A program made the translations under genes and the position numbers. The notes beneath the pieces are model-generated. The model made no database searches. It worked only from the letters and a program-made list of their open reading frames with translations, and was not told the origin of the DNA. From Novosphingopyxis baekryungensis DSM 16222 (GTDB lineage: Bacteria; Pseudomonadota; Alphaproteobacteria; Sphingomonadales; Sphingomonadaceae): a stretch of DNA of 64,000 nt. The stretch lies in NCBI RefSeq assembly GCF_000420305.1, contig NZ_ATUR01000003.1:186001-250000 (forward strand), in the 5' to 3' direction. Shown here piece after piece: positions 9,595 through 17,829 of this stretch; within the stretch, counting starts at the first letter, position 1; every line of letters starts with the position of its first letter.

Positions 9595-11099
9595 GCAGCC
9601 ACCCGCGCCTGCAGCGCCGTCCGGTCGATCTTGCCATTGGCGTTTTTAGGAAACGCGTCGAGCCAGATGACCTCGCTCGGTTGCATGAAATTGGGGAGCG
9701 TGGCCTTCAGATGCTGGCGCAGCGCCGTCTCGTCTCCGGTGCCGCGCGCAAACAGCACGATGGCCTCCCCCAGCGCAGCGTCCTTGCGCCCCATCGCGCA
9801 GCTTTCGGCCACCGCCTCGCTGGCATCGGCGGCCTCTTCGATCTCTTGGGGGGATATGCGATTGCCGCTCGTCTTGATCATCGCATCGTCCCGGCCCACG
9901 AAATATAGCAGGCCGTCCGCGCCGCGTCGCACGGTATCGCCGGACCACACGGCAGTGCCGCCAGAATGCGAAAAGGCCGGCGCCGGTTTGAAGCGCATCG
10001 CCGTGCGCTCGGAATCGCGCCAATAGCCCTGCGCCACCAGCGGCCCAGCATGAACAAGCTCGCCGGGCTCATCGGGCGCGGCTTCCGTTCCGTCCGCAGC
10101 CACCACGAGGATTTCGGCATGCGGTATCGCCTTGCCCATCGAGGTAGGGTTATCATCGATCAGCATGGGATCCAGATAGGTAGACCGGAATGCTTCGGTA
10201 AGACCGTACATCGCGTAGATCTCGGCCGAGGCGAAGATGCCGCGCAACTTGGCCACCAGCCCCGGCGTCAATGCGCCGCCGCTGTTGGTCAGCCGCCGCA
10301 TTGAAGAAACGGCGTCGTCCGTCCAGCCTTGCTCCACCAGCTGGACCCAGAGTGGCGGTACTGCCGCTAGCGTAGTCACGCCATGTCTTGCGCAGGCCTT
10401 CACGACATCCTTCGGTGTCAGATAATCGAGCGGCGCCACCGACGCGCCGGCAGCCCAGCTGCTGAGCAGCTGGTTCTGGCCATAGTCGAAACTCAGCGGC
10501 AACACCGCCAGCGTCACGTCGTCGGACGCGAGCTTCAGATATTGCGCCACGCTCAGCGCGCCCAGCCACAAATTGGCATGGCTCAGCATCACGCCCTTCG
10601 GCCGGCCGGTCGATCCGGATGTGTAGAGGATCGCCGCAAGGTCGTGCACGTTGCGATGATCCGATGACGCACCAAGACTGTCGCCATCTTCGTTGAGAGC
10701 GGCCTCCGCCTGCCCTTCCTCGATCGCTGCGGCGTCGTGCAGATCGGCGGTTTCGAGGGTGCTGAGACGGGCCTTGCCGGCGATCAGAAGACGCGCGCCG
10801 CTATCGCCCAGAATATGATCGACCTGCGCGCGTTTCAGCAGCGGATTGATCGGCACATGGATCAGTTCGGCGCGCGCGGCCGCCAGCGGCATCAGGCAGG
10901 CTGTTTCGGTCTTGCCCATCCAGCTCGCCACCCGGTCACCTGAATTCAGACCGTGATCGCGCAACCAGCTGGCCAGTTTACCGATACGGAGATTTAACGC
11001 CTGATAGCTTATGGCGCCTCCACGCAGATGCAGGGCATCATCATCGGGCTTGCCACGCAGCGCCAGATGATCGAGCGGAAGGATAACGGGATGCGACAT
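9591..11099 (-). CDS. AMP-forming acyl-CoA ligase, exosortase A system-associated
   Basis: The 502-residue enzyme belongs to the ANL superfamily. The phosphate-binding loop YTSGSTGRPKG lies at 159-169, YGLTEAFRST forms the A5 motif, and GDTVRRGADGLLYFVGRDD the A7/A8 hinge. The C-terminal catalytic lysine is in NANGKIDRTAL. It would adenylate a carboxylic acid and pass it to CoA or, more plausibly here, to the acyl carrier protein encoded on the other side of the divergent gap. The start codon at 11099 is only 36 bases from the rightward acyltransferase start, so the promoters of both directions must overlap each other or coding sequence. The acid substrate cannot be deduced. Confidence 0.93.
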   Translation of the reverse strand: MSHPVILPLDHLALRGKPDDDALHLRGGAISYQALNLRIGKLASWLRDHGLNSGDRVASWMGKTETACLMPLAAARAELIHVPINPLLKRAQVDHILGDSGARLLIAGKARLSTLETADLHDAAAIEEGQAEAALNEDGDSLGASSDHRNVHDLAAILYTSGSTGRPKGVMLSHANLWLGALSVAQYLKLASDDVTLAVLPLSFDYGQNQLLSSWAAGASVAPLDYLTPKDVVKACARHGVTTLAAVPPLWVQLVEQGWTDDAVSSMRRLTNSGGALTPGLVAKLRGIFASAEIYAMYGLTEAFRSTYLDPMLIDDNPTSMGKAIPHAEILVVAADGTEAAPDEPGELVHAGPLVAQGYWRDSERTAMRFKPAPAFSHSGGTAVWSGDTVRRGADGLLYFVGRDDAMIKTSGNRISPQEIEEAADASEAVAESCAMGRKDAALGEAIVLFARGTGDETALRQHLKATLPNFMQPSEVIWLDAFPKNANGKIDRTALQARVAA

Positions 11100-11135
11100 G
11101 AGCAGGTAACCGAAGCTCCGCTTGGAGAGGAAAGA

Positions 11136-12182
11136 ATGGCGGAATACGTGGCGTCAAAAGGTGAATATCACGATAATTTTCAGGATGCGAGCGTCCGTGC
11201 GGCGCTGTCGCGTCCGGCGCAGACCAGGCTGTTCGACAGAGCCGACTGGCTGGCGCCGCTGCACGCCGCCGCCTTCGAAGATCAACCGCTGCAACTGCTG
11301 CAACTGCGTCAACCTATGGGCGAGATCTGGCTGCCGCTGGTGCAGGAGAATGCTGGCAAGCTGAAGGCGCTGGCAAATTGGTACAGCTTTCGCTGGTCAC
11401 CACTTTTTTACGCGCTGGAAGATCCCGCCTTTCGCCTGCCCCTGCTGCGTGATGCGGCGGTGGCGCTGAGATCCCGGGCTCGCGCCGTCACCTTTTCTCC
11501 ATTGGCCGAAAGCGATGCACAGCAGATGCGCACGGCGTTCACCGCAGCCGGCTGGCAGGTCGACGTGGAGCAATGTGACGAAAACCACATCCTGCATGTA
11601 AACGGCCGCAGCTTTGAGGAATATTGGGTGCAGCGACCCGGCAAGCTGCGCAGCACCGTCAAGCGCAAGGGCAAGTCCGGCGCGGTCACCTTGCGCATTC
11701 TCGACCATTTCGATGAAGCCGCCTGGGCCGATTATCAGACCGTCTACGCGCGCAGCTGGAAGCCCGAGGAAGGCAGCCCGGATTTCTTGAAAACCATCGC
11801 GCGGATCGAAGGTGCCCATGGCGCGCTGCGCCTTGGCCTCGCTTATATCGACGGCACCTGCGTGGCGGCGCAGTTCTGGACCTGCGAGCATGGGGAAGCG
11901 CTGATCCACAAGCTGGCCTATGACGAACGCCATGCCAAGGCGTCCGCCGGCACGCTGTTGACCCACGCATTGTTCCGGCATGTGATCGATGAGGACAAGG
12001 TCGATCTGGTCGATTACGGCACCGGTTCGGACGCGTATAAGCGCGACTGGATGGAGGCCGTGCGCCCGCGCTTTCGCCTGACGGCCATGCGCCCCTTTCA
12101 CCCGGCCAACTGGCCCGAGATGATCCGCTCTTCACTCGGCCGCGCGCTCGCGCCGCTTGTGCGGCGCGCGGACAATGTCTAG
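11136..12182 (+). CDS. GNAT/FemAB-like N-acyltransferase of the XrtA locus
   Basis: The 348-residue protein resembles the BioF2-like acetyltransferase fold (Acetyltransf_6). Its C-terminal half contains YIDGTCVAAQFWT, the alpha-beta core LIHKLAYDERHAKASAGTLL, and DYGTGSDAYKRDWM, the typical end motif. It has no membrane segment or signal. The start at 11136 follows GAGAGG at good spacing. A longer frame reaching 11028 would run into the divergent ligase gene. It opens an operon with the acyl carrier protein and two hydrolases, so a likely role is moving an acyl group from carrier protein to a sugar or amine. That donor and acceptor are inference. Confidence 0.85.
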   Translation: MAEYVASKGEYHDNFQDASVRAALSRPAQTRLFDRADWLAPLHAAAFEDQPLQLLQLRQPMGEIWLPLVQENAGKLKALANWYSFRWSPLFYALEDPAFRLPLLRDAAVALRSRARAVTFSPLAESDAQQMRTAFTAAGWQVDVEQCDENHILHVNGRSFEEYWVQRPGKLRSTVKRKGKSGAVTLRILDHFDEAAWADYQTVYARSWKPEEGSPDFLKTIARIEGAHGALRLGLAYIDGTCVAAQFWTCEHGEALIHKLAYDERHAKASAGTLLTHALFRHVIDEDKVDLVDYGTGSDAYKRDWMEAVRPRFRLTAMRPFHPANWPEMIRSSLGRALAPLVRRADNV

Positions 12183-12224
12183 GGGCGTCGCTGCAACGCG
12201 CTCTATTCAGGGGAATTCCAGCCT

Positions 12225-12488
12225 GTGGCACATGATATGCAAGCCGATATTGCGGTTCGATCGGTCCTGGTCGACGTGCTGGGCCTCGATGCCGAGCGTG
12301 TGGCCGCGTTCGACGCCGATACCGAGCTGTTCGGCGCCATTCCCGAACTTGATTCCATGGCGGTGGCCGGTCTGCTGACCGAGCTGGAAGACCGGCTGGA
12401 CATCGAGATCGACGATGACGATGTCGATGCGGAAATCTTCGAGACATTCGGCAATCTGGTCGCCTTTGCCGAGGCGAAACAGGATTGA
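12225..12488 (+). CDS. Acyl carrier protein, exosortase A system-associated
   Basis: An 87-residue phosphopantetheine carrier protein. The attachment serine is S44 in ELDSMAVAGLL, and an acidic helix III (DIEIDDDDVDAEIFETFG) follows. This is distinct from the fatty-acid acpP in the window (34712-34954), whose motif is GADSLDI. The GTG at 12225 is the likely start, with AGGGG about 10 bases upstream; the ATG at 12237 is an alternative. The stop overlaps the next ATG by one base (TGATG), so it is coupled to hydrolase 2. Its presence beside an AMP ligase and an acyltransferase implies a dedicated acyl or aminoacyl thioester intermediate. Confidence 0.92.
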   Translation: MAHDMQADIAVRSVLVDVLGLDAERVAAFDADTELFGAIPELDSMAVAGLLTELEDRLDIEIDDDDVDAEIFETFGNLVAFAEAKQD

Positions 12489-13174
12489 TGCCCGGCGCGC
12501 TGCGCCATCTCTCCTATACTATAGACGGGCTGGCCGAACAGCTGCTCGTGATTGGCGACGGGAGCCCCAGGGTCCTGTTCGTGCCGCCCCTGTTCGATGA
12601 AATGAACCGCATGCGCCGCACGCTGGTGCTGGCCATGCATGCGCTGGCGCAGCGCGATATCGCATCCGCGCTGATGGATCTGCCCGGCTGCAATGAAAGT
12701 CTCGCCCAGCTCGATACGCAAAGCCTGACGCGCTGGCGGGATGCCGTGGTCGCCGCTGCAGCCGTCACGGAGCCAGATTGCCTGGCATCTTTACGCGGCG
12801 GTTGCCTGATCGATGACGGGGCAGACCCAGCGCATCGCTGGCGGCTTTCTCCTGCCAAGGGAGCCAGCCTGCTGAAGACATTGCTGCGCACACGAATAGC
12901 GGGCGAGCGCGAGGATGGCCGGACCGTCACCGCCGCGCAGCTTATCGAACAGTCCAGGCTCGCGCCGATCGAGCTGGCCGGCAACTGGCTTGGCCCGCAG
13001 ATGGTGGCCGAGTTGCATGACGCCTTGCCCGCTGCGCTGCCTGCCCGGGAGGTGAAGCCGGGAACCGGCCCATCGACCATCACCGGCTCCGCTCTGTGGC
13101 TGCGCGCCGAACCGGGCGAAGACGCGGCCATGGCCCATGCCATAGTCAGCGATATCGCGCAGTTGATGGCATGA
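12488..13174 (+). CDS. Hydrolase 2, exosortase A system-associated
   Basis: The 228-residue alpha/beta-hydrolase-like protein is of the type paired with hydrolase 1 in exosortase loci. It has the family's conserved opening FVPPLFDEMNRMRR (roughly 35-48) and then LMDLPGCNES. The segment where the nucleophile elbow is expected reads SLRGGCLIDDG, giving a cysteine rather than serine. It may act as a thioesterase or transferase on the carrier-bound intermediate; no reaction has been shown for the family as far as I know. ATG at 12488 overlaps the carrier-protein stop (TGATG), and its own stop overlaps hydrolase 1 (ATGA). A TTG at 12485 in the same frame is a less likely start. Confidence 0.88.
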   Translation: MPGALRHLSYTIDGLAEQLLVIGDGSPRVLFVPPLFDEMNRMRRTLVLAMHALAQRDIASALMDLPGCNESLAQLDTQSLTRWRDAVVAAAAVTEPDCLASLRGGCLIDDGADPAHRWRLSPAKGASLLKTLLRTRIAGEREDGRTVTAAQLIEQSRLAPIELAGNWLGPQMVAELHDALPAALPAREVKPGTGPSTITGSALWLRAEPGEDAAMAHAIVSDIAQLMA

Positions 13175-14025
13175 GGCGCTTCATCAGCTTTTCCTGCGAT
13201 GGCGACCATCTGGCCGCTACGCTGGATGAGGCGCCCGGCACCACCGGGCTGCTCATCGTCAGCGGCGGCAATGAAATTCGCAGCGGCGGGCACGCCAATC
13301 AGGCCAGGCTCGCGGCCTGGGCCGCTGGCGAGGGCCACCCCGTCTTTCGCTATGACCGCCCCGGGATCGGGGACAGCGCAGGAATGAACCGGGGCTATCT
13401 GGAAGGTGGGCCGGCGCTGCGCGCCGCCGTCACCGCATTTCGCGATGCCTGTCCCAGCCTCGACAGGATCGTCGCCTTCGGCAATTGCGACGCGGCCGCC
13501 CTGCTGATCCACTGTGCCAGCGATCTGGATATCGATGCGCTGCTGCTGGCCAACCCCTGGCTGATCGAGCCTTCCGAAACGCCGGACTTGGCCGACGGTG
13601 CGGCGGATGGCCCGTCCCCCATGCCGTCCCCCATGCCATCCAGCGCCGCCATCCGCGCTCGCTATCTGGCGCGGCTGAAAAATCCGGTCCGGCTGCTGCG
13701 TGACCTGATGGGCGGCGCGATCGACCTGAGAAAATTTGCCGCCGGATTGGCCAGGCTGCGCGCAAGGCAGGCACCCTCCCCGCTGGCCGCCCGGGCGGCG
13801 GCGGCGCTGGAAGCGTTGGAAACGCCGGCGACCATCCTGATCGCACAGGCCGATGCCACGGCGCTCACCTTCATGGCCGCCTGGAAAAGCCCGCTTTTCC
13901 GCAAGGTACAGCGCAATCCGCACGTGCGATTGACCGCCCATGCCACCAGTTCGCACAGTTTCTCCGACGCATCGTCCCAGCGCTGGTTGCGCGAGGAAAT
14001 ATTGGACAGTCTGCAAAAAGTCTGA
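13171..14025 (+). CDS. Hydrolase 1, exosortase A system-associated
   Basis: This 284-residue alpha/beta-hydrolase has an early strand-loop LLIVSGGNEIRSGGH (oxyanion region), then FRYDRPGIGDSAG. The nucleophile elbow VAFGNCDAAALL carries cysteine at the usual serine position. A terminal histidine lies in ATSSHSFSD. The lid region contains a short internal duplication (PSPMPSPMPS) coded by near-identical 12-base units at about 13615-13645. The start at 13171 overlaps the hydrolase 2 stop as ATGA. It is the last gene of the rightward operon, followed by the tRNA promoter. Likely a thioester hydrolase or acyl transfer enzyme of the same pathway, by context only. Confidence 0.89.
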   Translation: MRRFISFSCDGDHLAATLDEAPGTTGLLIVSGGNEIRSGGHANQARLAAWAAGEGHPVFRYDRPGIGDSAGMNRGYLEGGPALRAAVTAFRDACPSLDRIVAFGNCDAAALLIHCASDLDIDALLLANPWLIEPSETPDLADGAADGPSPMPSPMPSSAAIRARYLARLKNPVRLLRDLMGGAIDLRKFAAGLARLRARQAPSPLAARAAAALEALETPATILIAQADATALTFMAAWKSPLFRKVQRNPHVRLTAHATSSHSFSDASSQRWLREEILDSLQKV

Positions 14026-14052
14026 GCGCGGGAAGAACAGGCAGCTGGCCTG

Positions 14053-14081
14053 TTGACGCCCCTGCAACCCCGCCCTATAGG
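14053..14081 (+). promoter_or_regulatory. Sigma-70-type promoter of the tRNA-Met gene
   Basis: TTGACG at 14053-14058 and TATAGG at 14076-14081 are separated by exactly 17 bases. They sit about 40 bases upstream of the tRNA 5' end, a classical housekeeping promoter arrangement. Confidence 0.75.
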
Positions 14082-14122
14082 CCTGCGATCCGCGCGGCGA
14101 CTGGCCGCGCCGGGCCCTTTGG

Positions 14123-14199
14123 GGCGGAGTAGCTCAGGTGGTTAGAGCAGCGGAATCATAATCCGCGTGTCGGGGGTTCAAGTCCCTCCTCCGCTACCA
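14123..14199 (+). tRNA. tRNA-Met (anticodon CAT)
   Basis: The 77-base sequence folds as a cloverleaf. The acceptor arm is GGCGGAG against CTCCGCT (G-U at the first pair), and the D arm contains AGCTCAG with GGTTAGAGC. The anticodon stem is GCGGA/TCCGC with CAT at 14157-14159. The T loop is GTTCAAGTC and the CCA end is encoded. No initiator features (unpaired first base, three G-C pairs in the anticodon stem) are present, so elongator Met is most likely. A lysidine-type Ile(CAT) tRNA cannot be excluded by sequence alone. Confidence 0.96.
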
Positions 14200-14292
14200 A
14201 TTTCACGATGGCGTTTTTGCCAAAGCCTCGGCCTGGTCGGCCTAGGCCGGCCCACGCGCAATGAAGTCCTTCAAAACTTCCGATAGCGATTG

Positions 14293-16923
14293 ATGCCGCC
14301 GTTGCGTATCAGCACGCGACTCACGTTGGTGAGCAGGCAGGCAGACGGGCTGAACGTGCAGATCGAGATGGGCGTCCTTCGTGAATTCGGGGTGCGGCAC
14401 AAGACCGCGATCAGCCTGCTGGTGATGCTGGTGATAACCGCGCTCGGCCTTATGGCCGTCCATGCCCTGTCCCAGGAAATCAACGTGGCCGATCTGCGTT
14501 AACAATTGCGCACGATTGCCCCATCCCATGTGATGCTGGCGATCTTGTTTACCGCAGGCAGTTTCACCTGTCTGACCATCTATGACTTTCTGGCCCTGCG
14601 CACGGTGGGCGCCGGCCAGCCTTAGGCGACCGCGGCAAAAGGCGGCGCCTTGAGCTATGCCGTCGGAAATATGCTTGGCCTGTCGCTGCTCACGGGCGGA
14701 TCGGTGCGCATGCGCATTTACCGGCAGGCAGGGGTGTCGCCGGAAAATGTCGCGCGTGTGATCGCCATTGCGGCGCTGACCTTCTGGTCGGGCATTTTCA
14801 GTCTTTTCGGGATCGTGCTTCTGCTGCGGCCGGGTGCCCTGTCGCTCGGCGGCTTTGCCGTGCCCGGGCCACTGCAGCTCGCAATGGGCGGGGTCATTTT
14901 GCTGACCCTGATGGCGGCGCTCGCCGCATCCGCACGTGGCAAAAGGCTGCTCACCCTGAACCGGTTTTCGCTGCCCCTGCCCTCGCCCGGCACGGGATTG
15001 GCGCAGCTCAGCATCGCCGCCATCGATATCGCCTGTTCCGCGGCCGTGCTGTTCGTGCTGGTGCCAGGGCTCGGCTGGGAGAGCTACCCCACGCTGCTGA
15101 CCGCTTATGTAATCGCTCTGGTGATCGCCGTGCTCACCCATGCGCCGGGCGGTCTGGGGGTCTTCGAAACAATCATCCTGCTGGCGCTCCCGCAGATCGA
15201 TAAATCGGACATGCTGACCGGGCTGATCGCCTATCGCCTGATCTATTATGTCCTGCCCTTCCTGCTGGCGATGGGCGTGCTGGCGGCCAGCGAGGGCGCA
15301 CATATCCGGCGGCGCTTCGGCACCGTGGCGCGCGGATCACGCACTGTCGCGACATCGATTGCGCCCTTTGCCATGGGATCGCTGGTCTTCGTGGCGGGCG
15401 CGATCCTTTTGCTCAGTGGCACCCTGCCAGCGCTTCCGGATCGCCTGAAAGCGGTGGAGAGTGTCCTTCCGCTGCTGCTCGTCAACTTCTCGCACCTCGT
15501 CGCCAGCCTGATCGGCACCTTGCTGCTGATGGTTGGCTTTGGCCTGTTCCGCCGGCTCGATGCGGCGCGCCATGCCGCCAGCGGGCTGCTCCTGGCGGGC
15601 GCAGCCTTCGCCCTGCTGCGCGGGATCGACTATGAGGAAGCCGCCACGCTGCTGGCCGTGTTCGCGCTCCTGCGATGGACCGGGCCCGCCTTCTACCGCC
15701 GTACCGCCTTTTCCGCCGAGCCGCTTTCGCTTCGCTGGATTCTGGCGGTCGTCGCCGTCATTCTGCTGTCCGGCTGGCTGGGCTTGTTTGCCTATAGGAA
15801 CGGGGCCTATGGCGCGGAGAACTGGTGGGAACTGGGCGTGCGCGGCGATGCCCCTCGTTTCCTGCGCGGCCTGATCCTGTCCGTGCTGGTCGCGCTGGGC
15901 TTCGCCCTCTGGCGCCTGGCCTCACCCCACCATATCCGTCTTTCCACCGGCAAATTGCCAGATGAGGTTTGGGACAAGGCAATCGCCGCCACCGATAATG
16001 CGGAGGCGCATCTGGCGCGCACGGGGGACAAGCGCTTCATCGTGTCGCAGGATGGCAGCGCGTTTCTGATGTACCAGGTGCAGGGCCGCAGCTGGATCGC
16101 CATGGGTGATCCCTTCGGCCCTGCCGAGCGCTGGAGCGGCCTGATGTGGCAACTGCGCGAGGTGGCCGATCGCGAGCAGGGGCGCGCCGTCTTCTACCAG
16201 CTGTCCGCAGCCGCCCTGCCCCATGTCATCGATCTTGGCCTTGGCATCATGAAACTGGGCGAGGAAGCGCGCGTGGACCTGACCAGTTTTACGCTGAGCG
16301 GTGCGGCCCGCAAATCGCTGCGCAACACCTATGGCCGGATGGAGCGCGAAGGGCAGCGGTTCGAGGTGATCGAGGGCGATGCCTTGCTGGCCGAGATGGA
16401 TGCCCTTCGCGCGGTGTCCGACAGCTGGCTATCGGCCAAGAAGCAGCGCGAGAAACGCTTCAGCCTGGGACGGTTCGATCCGGCCTATATCGGCGGCGCG
16501 CCGGTTGCCGTGGTGCGCAACGACGCAGGCAGCATCACCGCCTTTGCCAATCTATGGACGCTGCCGGGCCGCGAAGAGCTCTCCATAGACCTCATGCGCC
16601 ACGCACCGGATGCGCGCAGCGGATCGATGGACTATCTGTTCGTCAGCATATTTCTGTTGGGGCAGAGCCAGGGCTATCGGTGGTTCAACCTGGGCATGGC
16701 GCCGCTTTCCGGCATCGAGAACCGGCGGCTTGCCCCGCTCTGGGCGCGCGCGGCGGGCCTGCTCTATCATCATGGCGAGGTGCTTTACGGCTATGAGGGT
16801 CTGCGCGCCTATAAGGAGAAATTCCATCCCATATGGCGCTCGCGCTATCTGGCCGCACCGCGGGGATTGCCCATGGCCCAGGCGTTGATCGATACGACCT
16901 TGTTGGTTTCCGGCAAACCCTAG
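14293..16923 (+). pseudogene. mprF: mprF-like lysylphosphatidylglycerol synthetase/flippase, interrupted by two in-frame stops
   Basis: The conceptual protein matches MprF/LpiA end to end: an N-terminal multi-helix flippase domain, then a cytosolic lysyl-transfer domain (about the last 320 residues). The latter includes DKRFIVSQDGSAFLMYQVQGR, MGDPFGP, SLRNTYGRMEREG and NLGMAPLSGIENR. In the same frame there is a TAA at 14500-14502 and a TAG at 14623-14625, both within the first membrane helices. The TAG falls where relatives have a tyrosine (GAGQP-stop-ATAAKG). From a TTG at 14650 the frame is open for 757 residues to 16923. Either the gene is a fresh pseudogene, or a shortened protein is made from an internal start, or stops are read through. 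The extreme N-terminus also looks degraded. The neighbouring AcvB/VirJ-type hydrolases act on the same lipid. Confidence 0.75.
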
Positions 16924-16954
16924 GGCTGTTTCCCGCCAAGCCCTTGGCCGCGCA

Positions 16955-17686
16955 TTAACGTGCCCGTTTGGCAATTTGCCGTTCAAGCGTCTCGTAAACC
17001 GCGTCGGGATCGTCATTCAGATAATGACCGCCGGGCAAGGCGATATCGTTGATATTGGACCGATGCAGCAGCGGACAGAGCGAATGTTCTTCCCTCACGC
17101 CATGGATGCAGGCGGCGGACACCCAGTCCAGCTGCCGTGCCGTCGGCAGGGCCGGACGATCCGGTTTCATCCAGTTGAAAATCTCGGCGGGGCTGGCCCT
17201 CAGAAACACCGTGTCTGTCGGAACGATAAGGGCGACGAAGGCGACGTGGTCCCGCAATTCCGGCGACATGGCCGGCAGCGCGAGCTGCAAGGCATCAGCG
17301 CCGAAAGACTGGCCGACCAGAACGACGGTCCGCACACCGAATTGCCGCATGGTGCGACGGGTGAGCAGAGCGATTATATCCTCCACCTGCTCTGGCGTGC
17401 GGCGGTGGCGGAAATAGGTCAGCGAGTTGAAGCCCAGCACCGGAACGCCATCGGCGGCGAACCGCGCGGCGATTTTTGGCCCCATGCCGGCGTTGAAGCC
17501 CATGTCTCCCGACAGAAAGGCGACGGCATAATCGGCCTTTGGCGCGTCCGCCGCCGCTGGAACCGGCGTGAAAGGATCGCTGGAGAAATAACCGAGATAG
17601 CCCAGATACCCCCCGCCGCCGATGGCGAGGGTCAGCAGCGCGGCACCCGTCCAGCCCAACAGCCTTTTCATGCGCCGATTTCTCAC
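16955..17686 (-). CDS. VirJ-like lysyl-phosphatidylglycerol hydrolase (AcvB/VirJ family, short form)
   Basis: The 243-residue protein begins with a charged start and hydrophobic stretch (about 9-34), a signal peptide or anchor that sends it to the periplasm. A single VirJ-type alpha/beta-hydrolase domain follows: FLSGDMGF near 58, the nucleophile elbow VGQSFGAD (S127), and a C-terminal GGHYLNDD supplying the histidine (about 221). The family removes lysine from lysyl-PG, balancing MprF. It is convergent with the mprF-like gene, 31 bases from its stop, and divergent from the long AcvB form. The GTG at 17686 has GAAGG at 9 bases; the ATG at 17671 is an alternative. Naming by family is firm; activity is inferred. 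Confidence 0.85.
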   Translation of the reverse strand: MRNRRMKRLLGWTGAALLTLAIGGGGYLGYLGYFSSDPFTPVPAAADAPKADYAVAFLSGDMGFNAGMGPKIAARFAADGVPVLGFNSLTYFRHRRTPEQVEDIIALLTRRTMRQFGVRTVVLVGQSFGADALQLALPAMSPELRDHVAFVALIVPTDTVFLRASPAEIFNWMKPDRPALPTARQLDWVSAACIHGVREEHSLCPLLHRSNINDIALPGGHYLNDDPDAVYETLERQIAKRAR

Positions 17687-17829
17687 GACACGGCACCTTC
17701 GGGCAGCCAGTCGTCGCCGGGGCGAGGCGGGCGCTTAAGCTTATCGGCATGGCATTTCATATCAGCACCCTTGTCAGGCATCTTCGGCCGGTGTCTTGCA
17801 GATCATCCAATCGCGCAGAGGGGAAAAGG

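Noticed and set aside
12514-14067. 517-codon minus-strand frame
   Set aside because: Antisense to hydrolase 2 and hydrolase 1; low-complexity RGQ-rich composition.
14220-14262. GGCCTAGGCC-centred palindrome after the tRNA, considered as a terminator or attachment site
   Set aside because: No T-tract and no repeat of the tRNA 3' end nearby; no integrase gene in the neighbourhood.
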